Source: Acholeplasmataceae bacterium (lineage in GTDB: Bacteria > Bacillota > Negativicutes > Acidaminococcales > Acidaminococcaceae). From it: a stretch of 16,648 nt of DNA. A program made the position numbers and the translations under genes. This document shows, in pieces, positions 7,873 to 15,444 of the stretch; the first letter of the stretch is position 1; each line of letters opens with the position of its first letter. The notes beneath the pieces were generated by a model. The model saw nothing but the letters and a program-made list of their open reading frames with translations. It ran no database searches and had not been told where the DNA came from. Where the stretch lies: the NCBI GenBank assembly GCA_012719555.1, contig JAAYAE010000006.1, positions 1 to 16,648 on the forward strand. The letters are read 5' to 3'.

Positions 7873-10716
7873 ATGGCTTTTGCTGTTGGGTCATTAGTAA
7901 AAGCAAGAGGACGCGAGTGGATAGTACTTCCGGGAACTAATGAAGAGATATTAATGGTCAGACCCTTGGGAGGATATGAAGCTGAGGAGACAGCAATACT
8001 ACCTCAGCTTGAGGAAGTGAATTCAGCCAGTTTTGAACTGCCCGATCCTGAATATATTGGTGATAATACCTCCTGCCGCTTGCTAAGGAGTGCCATAAGG
8101 ATTGGTTTGCGCTCTGCGGCGGGACCTTTCCGGTCATTTGCCCGGTTGGCTGTAGAACCGCGTCCATATCAGCTTGTGCCCCTATTAATGGCTCTAAAAC
8201 TGGATCCAGTACGTATGTTGCTGGCTGATGATGTGGGAATAGGCAAGACTATAGAGGCGTGTATGATTGCCAGGGAACTGCTGGATAGGGGTGAAATAAA
8301 GCGGATTGCAGTATTGTGCCCGCCCCACCTAGCAGAGCAATGGCAAAAGGAACTGCAGGAAAAGTTTCAAATATATGCTGTAACGGTACTGCCGGGTACT
8401 GCACACAAGCTGGAAAGACAATGTATGATGGGCGAATCAATTTTTGAACGGTACCCGTACGTAGTTGTGTCCACCGATTTTATAAAAATGGACCGTAGAA
8501 GGGATGAGTTTTTACGAACCTGTCCCGAATTTGTAATTGTAGACGAAGCCCATACTTGTGCTTTTTCTGGCCAGGGTAGAAGTGCTAGACATCAACGCTA
8601 TACCCTTCTTAAGCGTTTGGCAACAAGGCAGGATAGGCACCTTGTTCTGGTGACTGCAACACCGCATAGTGGTGATGAAAACGCCTTTCGATCTCTTTTG
8701 TCAATTCTAAGTGAGGACTTCAGCGGTTTACCAGAGGATATGAGCGGTAAAGAAAACGAGAAGTTGCGGCGACAACTGGCAAAACACTTTATTCAACGTC
8801 GCCGTGCTGATATAAAAGATTATCTTCAGGAGAATACTCCTTTTCCGGAAAGGGAAGAAACCGAGGAAGCGTACAAACTGCATCAAGACTATAGGATGCT
8901 GTTTAATATGGCGCTGGACTATGCCCGTAATAGTATTGCATCGTTAGAGCACGAACCTATGGCAGCCAGAATTCAGTGGTGGTCGCTGTTGGCACTGTTG
9001 CGTGCTTTGGCCAGCAGCCCGGCAGCCGCAGTGGATACCTTGAGAAACAGGGCAGGGGTATCAAATGCTGAAACCATAGCCGAGGCTGACGAGATTGGGT
9101 ATCGTACTGTGTTGGATGTAGACATTGATCAGGCAGGAGAAGCGATGGATATTACCCCAGGCAGTGACGGACAGGAAAAATTGCCTTGGGGTAAAAAGAA
9201 TAAAGCGATTCTCCTGGAAATGGCACGAATGGCGAAGCCTCTGTTTGGAGATAAGGACAACAAGATGTTAAAGGCAGCAGGCTTGGTTAAAAAACTAATA
9301 GAGGATGGGTATAAGCCAATTATCTTCTGCCGCTTTATTTCAACAGCGGAATACCTGGTCCAGGAGTTGCGGAAACGACTGCCAAAGAACATCGAGATAG
9401 CTGCGGTAACAGGGCAACTGCCACCGGCGGAAAGGGAAGAACGAATAATAAAACTGGCAGAACATGATAAATATGTGCTAGTGGCAACCGATTGTTTAAG
9501 CGAAGGGATAAACCTTCAGGAACACTTTAATGCGGTCTTTCATTACGACTTAAGCTGGAATCCTACCCGTCATGAACAGCGGGAGGGGCGTATAGACAGG
9601 TATGGTCAGCAAGCTAAAAAAGTTCGAGTGGTTACATACTATGGCGTAGATAATATGATAGATGGCATTGTTCTTGATGTTCTAATAAGAAAACATAAAG
9701 TTATTAGGAATTCACTGGGGATATCTATCCAGGTTCCAGCGGAAAGCAGTGCGGTCCTTGAAGCCGTTATGGAGGGCCTTATACTGCGTGGTAAAAGGCT
9801 TGGGAGCGTGGAGCAGATATCATTTTTTGATTTGGACCCCGGTTTAATGCCTATGAGAAAAGAACTCTTTGACAAATGGGAACTGGTATCACAACGAGAA
9901 AAACGTTCGCGCACACTATTTGCACAGGAAACTATACGTTTTGAGGAGGTAGCCAGGGAACTGGAAGAAGCCAGGAGTAACGTTGGCAGCCGGGAAGAAA
10001 CGAAACAGTTTGTACAGGATGCTTTGCGAGGCTTCGGTGCGGTATTGCGCGGGGATGAAGTGATTGACGTTGATTACGCAACGGCTTCACAGTTATTAAA
10101 AGACCGCTTGCACTTGGACGGAAGAAGAAATGTAAGGTACTCCTTCAAATTATCCGAGTGTCAAGATGCGGTGTACTTGACCAGAACTCATCCTGTAGTA
10201 GAGAGTTTGGCGGATTTGTTGTTCAATTCCGCTTTAGATACAATAGGAAATCCACCAGCCAAACGATGCGGTGCAATAAGGACCGATGCCGTGAAAATGA
10301 GCACCACTCTACTGCTACTTCGTCTAAGATATCATATGAGTATTAAAATTAAAGGAAACAGTAAAAATACACTGATTGAAGAATGTCACCTGGCGGCCTT
10401 TAGGGGAGCACCCGAAAATGCGGATTGGCTTAAGGAAGACCATGCCCATGAACTGCTTAATGCTGTAACAAGAAAGAATGTGCCCCTTGGCCAGGCTAAG
10501 GAGTTTGTTCGCAAGGTAATTGATGGTTATGATTCATTGCTTCCCACTATTAATGAAATAGCATCGAAACGGGCAGAAGCACTGCAAAATGCCCATAGGC
10601 GGGTCCGAGCTGAAGCGAAATCCATTGGTACGGTTACGGTTAGCCCCCAGTATCCAGTTGATGTTGTCGGAATATATGTATATCTTCCGGTAGGGGGTGA
10701 TATAGGTGTCAGGTAG
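7873..10716 (+). CDS. drmD: SNF2-family helicase, DrmD-like
   Basis: 947 aa. I take the ATG at 7873 (product begins MAFAVGSLVKARGREW), because a G-rich AGGGGGG site (7857-7863) lies nine bases upstream and the gene starts 16 bases after the helicase stop; the frame is open upstream but overlaps that gene. Motifs in order: ADDVGIGKT Walker A (118-126), LCPPHLAEQW, DEAH box (224-227), TATPH (261-265), a C-terminal RecA domain with KPIIFCRF, ATDCLSEGINLQ, and QREGRIDRYGQ (569-579), the arginine-finger motif VI. The order and the N-terminal beta-rich module match SNF2-like translocases such as DISARM DrmD and the RapA/HepA group. The protein should use ATP to translocate on double-stranded DNA, with no nuclease domain visible. 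Its stop overlaps the methyltransferase start by 11 bases, indicating translational coupling. The gene symbol rests on resemblance and context. Confidence 0.9.
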   Translation: MAFAVGSLVKARGREWIVLPGTNEEILMVRPLGGYEAEETAILPQLEEVNSASFELPDPEYIGDNTSCRLLRSAIRIGLRSAAGPFRSFARLAVEPRPYQLVPLLMALKLDPVRMLLADDVGIGKTIEACMIARELLDRGEIKRIAVLCPPHLAEQWQKELQEKFQIYAVTVLPGTAHKLERQCMMGESIFERYPYVVVSTDFIKMDRRRDEFLRTCPEFVIVDEAHTCAFSGQGRSARHQRYTLLKRLATRQDRHLVLVTATPHSGDENAFRSLLSILSEDFSGLPEDMSGKENEKLRRQLAKHFIQRRRADIKDYLQENTPFPEREETEEAYKLHQDYRMLFNMALDYARNSIASLEHEPMAARIQWWSLLALLRALASSPAAAVDTLRNRAGVSNAETIAEADEIGYRTVLDVDIDQAGEAMDITPGSDGQEKLPWGKKNKAILLEMARMAKPLFGDKDNKMLKAAGLVKKLIEDGYKPIIFCRFISTAEYLVQELRKRLPKNIEIAAVTGQLPPAEREERIIKLAEHDKYVLVATDCLSEGINLQEHFNAVFHYDLSWNPTRHEQREGRIDRYGQQAKKVRVVTYYGVDNMIDGIVLDVLIRKHKVIRNSLGISIQVPAESSAVLEAVMEGLILRGKRLGSVEQISFFDLDPGLMPMRKELFDKWELVSQREKRSRTLFAQETIRFEEVARELEEARSNVGSREETKQFVQDALRGFGAVLRGDEVIDVDYATASQLLKDRLHLDGRRNVRYSFKLSECQDAVYLTRTHPVVESLADLLFNSALDTIGNPPAKRCGAIRTDAVKMSTTLLLLRLRYHMSIKIKGNSKNTLIEECHLAAFRGAPENADWLKEDHAHELLNAVTRKNVPLGQAKEFVRKVIDGYDSLLPTINEIASKRAEALQNAHRRVRAEAKSIGTVTVSPQYPVDVVGIYVYLPVGGDIGVR

Positions 10717-13700
10717 CCGGCGGGAAAAATATGCGACTATACGCATTGAGGGTGTTGTATTAACTCCGGCGTTAATACGGATGATAGCTTCGAATGATAA
10801 CGAAGTACCGGGATTGGAACCAAAGGATTATTACTTGGCGACCGGTGAACGGATTAACGAAGCCATCAGCCGGTCGTGGCAGCGGATGACCGCACTGTGG
10901 AAGCGTTTTCGCGAACAGGCTGACGGACTTGAGGAGGGAGATCTAGGCACATCAATTACCAGGGAGAGATGGATGCTACCGCTGTTCCAGGAATTGGGTT
11001 ATGGCCAACTGCAAGGGGCCCGGGGGTTGATTCTGGAAGGCAAATCATATCCCATCTCCCACATGGGCAGGCAAGTGCCGGTGCATATTGTCGGATGCAA
11101 AGTATCTCTGGACAAAAGGACGGCAGGGGTAGCAGGAGCCGCCCGGTTTAGTCCTCACAGCCTGGTGCAGACTTTCCTTAATACTTCTGACGATCACCTG
11201 TGGGGTATTGTGACCAATGGATATACCTTACGCCTGCTGCGTGATGATATAAGTCTAACCAGAAACTCGTACGTGGAATTCGATCTTCGGGCAATGATGG
11301 AAGAAGAGGTTTATTCTGATTTTGTAATACTGTGGCTTCTTTGCCATCAGTCACGGTTTGACGCTGAAAGGCCGGAGGAAACAATTATTGAAAAATGGAG
11401 CTACCTGGCTCAGCAAAACGGCACTAGAATGCTAGACAACATAGGTGCGGGTGTAGAAGATGCGCTTCGTGCTTTAGGCAAGGGTTTCTTGCGGCATCCT
11501 GCAAACAGTGATTTGCGCTCCAGGCTTAAAAGCGGAAGCCTGACCCCCATAAACTACTACCGGCAACTGCTGCGGCTGGTTTACCGGTTTATTTTCCTGT
11601 TTGCTGCCGAAGACCGAGACCTGCTCCTGGATACCGATGCCAAGGCTGAAGTCAAGGAATTGTACCGGCGTTACTATTCAATGTCTCGCTTGCGTCAATT
11701 AGCCCAAAAGGTAACCGGTGGACATCATAGTGACCTATATGAAGGGCTTAAGGTTGTAATGTCGGGCCTGGGACGGAAAGAAGGCTTATCTAAGTTGGCG
11801 CTGCCAGCTCTGGGCGGCGATTTGTGGTCAACAAATTTTATACCGGATTTACAAATAGGCACTATTGCCAATAGCTATTTGTTACAGGTTATCCAGGCAC
11901 TGGCCTTTACCCGCGAGAACGGCTATTTGATGACAGTGGATTACAAGAATCTTGGACCGGAAGAATTAGGAAGCGTTTATGAGTCTTTGCTTGAACTGCA
12001 CCCGGAAGTTGACCCGGAAGCAGGATATTTCGAGATCGCCCCCGCTGCGGGTAATGAACGTAAAACCACCGGCAGTTATTATACACCCGCCAGCTTGGTC
12101 AATAGCCTGTTGGATTCGGCTTTGGAGCCGGTGGTTGCCCGGGCATGGAAGCAAAAGGATATAGAACAGGCTTTGTTGGATATTAAGATCTGCGACCCGG
12201 CATGTGGAAGCGGCCATTTTCTGATAGCGGCGGCTCATCGGCTGGCAAAACATCTGGCTGCTGCACGGACCGGTGAAGAAGAGCCTACTCCGGAAGCGAG
12301 AAGAAAGGCGCTGCGTGATGTAATAGCCAATTGTATATATGGAGTGGACCGCAATGAGATGGCCGTGGAGTTATGCCGAATAAACCTTTGGCTTGAATCG
12401 CTAGTTCCGGGCAAACCACTTTCTTTCTTGGAACACCACATTCAGTTCGGAAATAGTCTGATAGGGGCAACTCCGGAAATTATAGAGAAAGGAATACCAG
12501 AAAGTGCTTTTGAACCCATCGAAGGTGATATTAAAAGAATATGTAGCGAAAACCGTAAAATAAACAGGAAAGCCAGAGAGAACTATGGGCAGCAGACCTT
12601 TTTTAGCAGTATAGGTTATCTGTATGGTGTTCAGGAAAACATCGTACGGGAGTCCAGCGAGTTGGATACTCTTTCGGATGATAGTATGGATGATGTGGAA
12701 CTTCGCCGCGCTGCTTATTACGACTTGATAACATCGGAGGATTATATAAAGGCAAAACTGCTGGCTGATATGTGGTGTGCCGCCTTTGTATGGAAGAAGA
12801 ATGAAGATTTTCCTATGGCTTTGACAGACGATCTCCTACAAGCTGCTATGGATAACTATGAGATTGTGGCACCCTGGATGAGACAAGAGATCGGCAGGTT
12901 ATCTAGACAGTACCAGTTTTTCCATTGGCATCTTGCTTTCCCGAATGTATTCTTCGGTTATAAGGAAAAAGGATTTGATGTTGTATTAGGCAATCCGCCT
13001 TGGGAACGGATAAAACTACAAGAAACAGAATGGTTTGCTCCGCGCATTCCGGAAATAGCGAATGCCCGTAATGCTTCGGAAAGAAGGAAAATGATTGCAC
13101 AACTTAAGGAGGATAACCCCGAAGTTTATTATGCTTTCTTAGAAGCAAGGCGGACAGCCGAGGGAGAAAGCCATTTTATCCGCAATTCAGGAAACTACCC
13201 CCTTTGCGGCCGCGGTGATATTAATACATACAGTATATTTACAGAACTGATGCGTAGCTTGATTAACGGAAAAGGGCGGGTAGGCTGTATAGTACCCTCA
13301 GGCATTGCCACTGATGATACCACAAAGTTTTTCTTCCAGTCTTTGATGGACAAAAGGTCACTTGTAAGTCTTTACGACTTTGAGAATAGAAAAGGAATTT
13401 TCCCCGGTGTTCATAAGAGTTATAAGTTTTGTCTTCTTACTATTTCGGGAGAAGATGACCCTCAAAAACATGGGGCTGAGTTTATATTCTTTGCCCAGGA
13501 TATAGCAGACCTGGCGGATAAGGAGCGGTGTTTCACTTTGACTGCAGAGGATATTGCCCTTGTCAATCCCAATACCAAGACCTGTCCGATATTCCGCTAC
13601 AGGAGAGATGCGCAGATAGCTATGGACATTTACAAAAAAGTGCCTGTCTTTAGGAGAGAGGACGGCGGTGATGACAGCGGCTGGAATTTTCGTTTTAGAA

Positions 13701-14875
13701 CAATGTTTCATATGGCAAACGATTCGCATCTTTTCAGGATTAAAACTGATCTGCTGGCCGAAGGGTACGAACTGAAGGGTAATACTTTTATTAAAGGTGA
13801 TGATATATACCTGCCGCTGTATGAAGCCAAAATGTTTCATCATTACGATCACCGTTTTGGAACCTATGAGGGGGTACCGGAGGGAAGCTCAAGTACCAGC
13901 CTGCCCACGCCTTGCCTCGAGCAGTATAAGGATCCGGAATATGTAGTCCAACCAAGGTACTGGGTACATAGTAATGATGTTGAACCATATCTGATCGATG
14001 CTCCTTGGGAGTTAATCAAGTCTTATTTTGACGGCGATTATGATAAACTGTTATACCAGGTCAAGACATGGCTTTGCGGCTATTACCTAAACAGGGGCAA
14101 ACGATTGGAGGATGCATCTGGCCTTGAAATACTTCGGGACCTGTCAGGCATCAGCAGGGAAACTGCAAAGGCTATGGAAAGGGACTATCCCCTTGAGGAA
14201 ACCCAGGTTAAAGCCCTATTATATAATAGCAACATAACAACGGCTTTACGTGAGGTTTTTAATGAGAGGAAATATAAATGGCTTTTGGCATTTCGAAATA
14301 TTACGAATGCTACAAATGAAAGAACTTGTATTGCTACCATCGTACCACCATACGCTATTGGACACAGTGCTCCTGTGATTATTTTCAATTCCTATGATAA
14401 AATGAATTCATTATTTTTAACTGCAAATATTATTTCTTTTGCCTTTGATTATATAACTCGCCAGAAAATTGGTGGTGTTAATTTTACATTTTTTATAGTC
14501 ATGCAACTCCCGGTTATTAAAAATTCTTGTTATGATGAGTTTTACAGCTGGGCTCAAGGCAAAACCCTTAAAGAATGGTTGCAGCCAAAGATATTGGAAT
14601 TACTACATGTGAATTACGAAACAGAACCCCTAGCAGATAGCTTTGGATGGACAAAGCCACCCACCTGGGATGAAGAGCGCAGATTTCAGCTTCGATGTGA
14701 GATTGATGCGGCATATTTTCACTTATACGGGGTTAAGCGCGATGACGTGGATTACATTATGGAAACCTTCCCTATTGTTAAGGAAAAAGATATAGCCAGA
14801 TATGGCAGCTACAGGACCAAGGAAACAATCCTTAAGTATTATGATGAGATGGCTAAGGATAAAAAAACCACATAG
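10706..14875 (+). CDS. Eco57I/PglX-like adenine-specific DNA methyltransferase, DrmMI-like
   Basis: 1389 aa. GTG start at 10706 with GGGGGTGA (10692-10699) six bases before it, overlapping the end of the SNF2 gene by 11 bases. The N-terminal 450 residues are mostly helical and show no clear PD-(D/E)XK nuclease site, so this is probably a methyltransferase only. The catalytic part runs from GSYYTP (456-461) through DPACGSGHF (497-505, AdoMet motif I), VDRNEMAVELCRINLWLES (motif II, D548), to the N6-adenine catalytic tetrad NPPW (763-766). The remaining 600 residues contain a TaqI-type specificity region including the block ITNATNERT and RQKIGGVNFTFF, shared with BREX PglX and DISARM DrmMI. Expected role: methylate adenine at a non-palindromic site to mark self DNA, with the translocases acting on unmarked DNA. 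Bases 14225-14540 are clearly more AT-rich than the rest of the gene. Confidence 0.92.
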   Translation: MSGSRREKYATIRIEGVVLTPALIRMIASNDNEVPGLEPKDYYLATGERINEAISRSWQRMTALWKRFREQADGLEEGDLGTSITRERWMLPLFQELGYGQLQGARGLILEGKSYPISHMGRQVPVHIVGCKVSLDKRTAGVAGAARFSPHSLVQTFLNTSDDHLWGIVTNGYTLRLLRDDISLTRNSYVEFDLRAMMEEEVYSDFVILWLLCHQSRFDAERPEETIIEKWSYLAQQNGTRMLDNIGAGVEDALRALGKGFLRHPANSDLRSRLKSGSLTPINYYRQLLRLVYRFIFLFAAEDRDLLLDTDAKAEVKELYRRYYSMSRLRQLAQKVTGGHHSDLYEGLKVVMSGLGRKEGLSKLALPALGGDLWSTNFIPDLQIGTIANSYLLQVIQALAFTRENGYLMTVDYKNLGPEELGSVYESLLELHPEVDPEAGYFEIAPAAGNERKTTGSYYTPASLVNSLLDSALEPVVARAWKQKDIEQALLDIKICDPACGSGHFLIAAAHRLAKHLAAARTGEEEPTPEARRKALRDVIANCIYGVDRNEMAVELCRINLWLESLVPGKPLSFLEHHIQFGNSLIGATPEIIEKGIPESAFEPIEGDIKRICSENRKINRKARENYGQQTFFSSIGYLYGVQENIVRESSELDTLSDDSMDDVELRRAAYYDLITSEDYIKAKLLADMWCAAFVWKKNEDFPMALTDDLLQAAMDNYEIVAPWMRQEIGRLSRQYQFFHWHLAFPNVFFGYKEKGFDVVLGNPPWERIKLQETEWFAPRIPEIANARNASERRKMIAQLKEDNPEVYYAFLEARRTAEGESHFIRNSGNYPLCGRGDINTYSIFTELMRSLINGKGRVGCIVPSGIATDDTTKFFFQSLMDKRSLVSLYDFENRKGIFPGVHKSYKFCLLTISGEDDPQKHGAEFIFFAQDIADLADKERCFTLTAEDIALVNPNTKTCPIFRYRRDAQIAMDIYKKVPVFRREDGGDDSGWNFRFRTMFHMANDSHLFRIKTDLLAEGYELKGNTFIKGDDIYLPLYEAKMFHHYDHRFGTYEGVPEGSSSTSLPTPCLEQYKDPEYVVQPRYWVHSNDVEPYLIDAPWELIKSYFDGDYDKLLYQVKTWLCGYYLNRGKRLEDASGLEILRDLSGISRETAKAMERDYPLEETQVKALLYNSNITTALREVFNERKYKWLLAFRNITNATNERTCIATIVPPYAIGHSAPVIIFNSYDKMNSLFLTANIISFAFDYITRQKIGGVNFTFFIVMQLPVIKNSCYDEFYSWAQGKTLKEWLQPKILELLHVNYETEPLADSFGWTKPPTWDEERRFQLRCEIDAAYFHLYGVKRDDVDYIMETFPIVKEKDIARYGSYRTKETILKYYDEMAKDKKTT

Positions 14876-14892
14876 AATTGAATTGACGAAGA

Positions 14893-14907
14893 TGACACGA
14901 GATATAG
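14893..14907 (+). repeat. Left arm of a perfect 15-bp inverted repeat around the small nuclease gene
   Basis: TGACACGAGATATAG at 14893-14907 starts 17 bases after the methyltransferase stop and ends five bases before the stop codon of the leftward nuclease gene. Its exact reverse complement lies at 15255-15269. No target-site duplication is visible outside the arms. Confidence 0.8.
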
Positions 14908-14912
14908 ATGCC

Positions 14913-15224
14913 TTATGGACTTAACTTGCGGCCACAGCGATTAGACCGGAATTCTACTTTGCCGTTTTTGACCGTTGCTAGAACTGGAGTAGTGTTATTT
15001 TTAGTAGCTTTACTGTTTAGCCGCTGCTTATCTATTCCAGTTAGCTGAGTGGGAGCATTTTTTCCGGCCTTAACTTGAACATCCCACTTTTTCGTACCGA
15101 AGTCAGCATGTAAGTCTGCTGCACCTCTGCTACCGGGAGAAACCTTAACTGATGCTCCTGCTCTACGCAGTATTTGAGCTACTTGTTGCTCTGCTTTACG
15201 TCCTTTACTATACGTGTTACTCAT
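14913..15224 (-). CDS. Small Hjc-like PD-(D/E)XK protein (Holliday-junction-resolvase fold)
   Basis: 103 aa, leftward, converging on the defence operon. The ATG at 15222-15224 follows GCAGGGGGTGG, the same 11 bases that precede the large helicase gene. The pattern is that of small archaeal-type Hjc resolvases: an N-terminal helix KGRKAEQQVAQIL with E12, then GSRGAADL with D37, then a strand WDVQVKAG with Q50 and K52. In classical members the third position is E-x-K, so Q-x-K is a variant, as in some Mrr-like nucleases. The protein is basic and short, consistent with a minimal dimeric DNA-binding nuclease in the cytoplasm. It sits inside a perfect inverted repeat with its own strong promoter. 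It may be an accessory of the defence locus or an independent passenger; activity with Q-x-K is uncertain. Confidence 0.78.
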   Translation of the reverse strand: MSNTYSKGRKAEQQVAQILRRAGASVKVSPGSRGAADLHADFGTKKWDVQVKAGKNAPTQLTGIDKQRLNSKATKNNTTPVLATVKNGKVEFRSNRCGRKLSP

Positions 15225-15254
15225 TTGATGCCACCCCCTGCTTATAGATTTATA

Positions 15255-15269
15255 CTATATCTCGTGTCA
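15255..15269 (-). repeat. Right arm of the 15-bp inverted repeat
   Basis: CTATATCTCGTGTCA at 15255-15269 is the exact inverse of 14893-14907. On the minus strand its outer end falls about seven bases after the -10 box of the nuclease promoter, at the expected transcription start. The nuclease mRNA would therefore begin with one arm and could end with the other. Confidence 0.8.
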
Positions 15270-15274
15270 GGAAT

Positions 15275-15303
15275 ATTATACCATACAATATATAGTTTAT
15301 CAA
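15275..15303 (-). promoter_or_regulatory. Strong sigma-A-type promoter for the small nuclease gene
   Basis: On the minus strand TTGATA (15298-15303) is followed after exactly 17 bases by TATAAT (15275-15280), preceded by TG-G, an extended -10. This is the best promoter match in the window and points leftward at the nuclease gene, about 45 bases upstream of its start codon. Confidence 0.75.
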
Positions 15304-15315
15304 ACGAATGTTCGT
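15304..15315. promoter_or_regulatory. Short palindrome beside the nuclease promoter
   Basis: ACGAATGTTCGT is a 5+2+5 palindrome touching the -35 box of the nuclease promoter. It resembles a shortened CGAAC-N4-GTTCG LexA site but lacks the spacing, so an operator for another regulator, or chance, is as likely. Confidence 0.2.
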
Positions 15316-15401
15316 GTGCTTTGCTTCAGTTAAGCTATATTTGATTTAATTATCAATAAAGAATACTACTGCATATATGCAAATCATAGGGGGAACAGAA
15401 G

Positions 15402-15434
15402 ATGATATTTGCTCTAAACATATTTAGGATTTGA
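15402..15434 (+). CDS. Possible 10-codon leader ORF
   Basis: ATG at 15402, preceded by AGGGGG (15388-15393) with an eight-base gap, opens a frame encoding MIFALNIFRI that stops at 15432-15434. The stop lies within the Shine-Dalgarno region (GAGGGTGA, 15433-15440) of the next gene, so translation of the leader could influence the downstream start. No other evidence that it is made. Confidence 0.25.
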   Translation: MIFALNIFRI

Positions 15435-15444
15435 GGGTGATGTT

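Noticed and set aside
10706..12050. N-terminal nuclease domain making the methyltransferase a type IIG restriction enzyme
   Set aside because: No D...(D/E)xK pattern could be found in the first 450 residues; the segment resembles the helical N-terminus of PglX-like proteins.
13358..13852. 164-codon minus-strand open frame inside the methyltransferase
   Set aside because: It overlaps conserved methyltransferase coding sequence, lacks a ribosome-binding site and resembles no family, so it is a shadow frame.
2688..14875. Calling the locus canonical DISARM or BREX
   Set aside because: No drmC-type phospholipase-D gene, no separate drmB, and none of the BREX core genes (brxC, pglZ) are present; only individual proteins resemble members of those systems.
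15304..15315. LexA (SOS) box
   Set aside because: The half-sites are two bases apart instead of four, so it does not fit the Gram-positive CGAAC-N4-GTTCG consensus.
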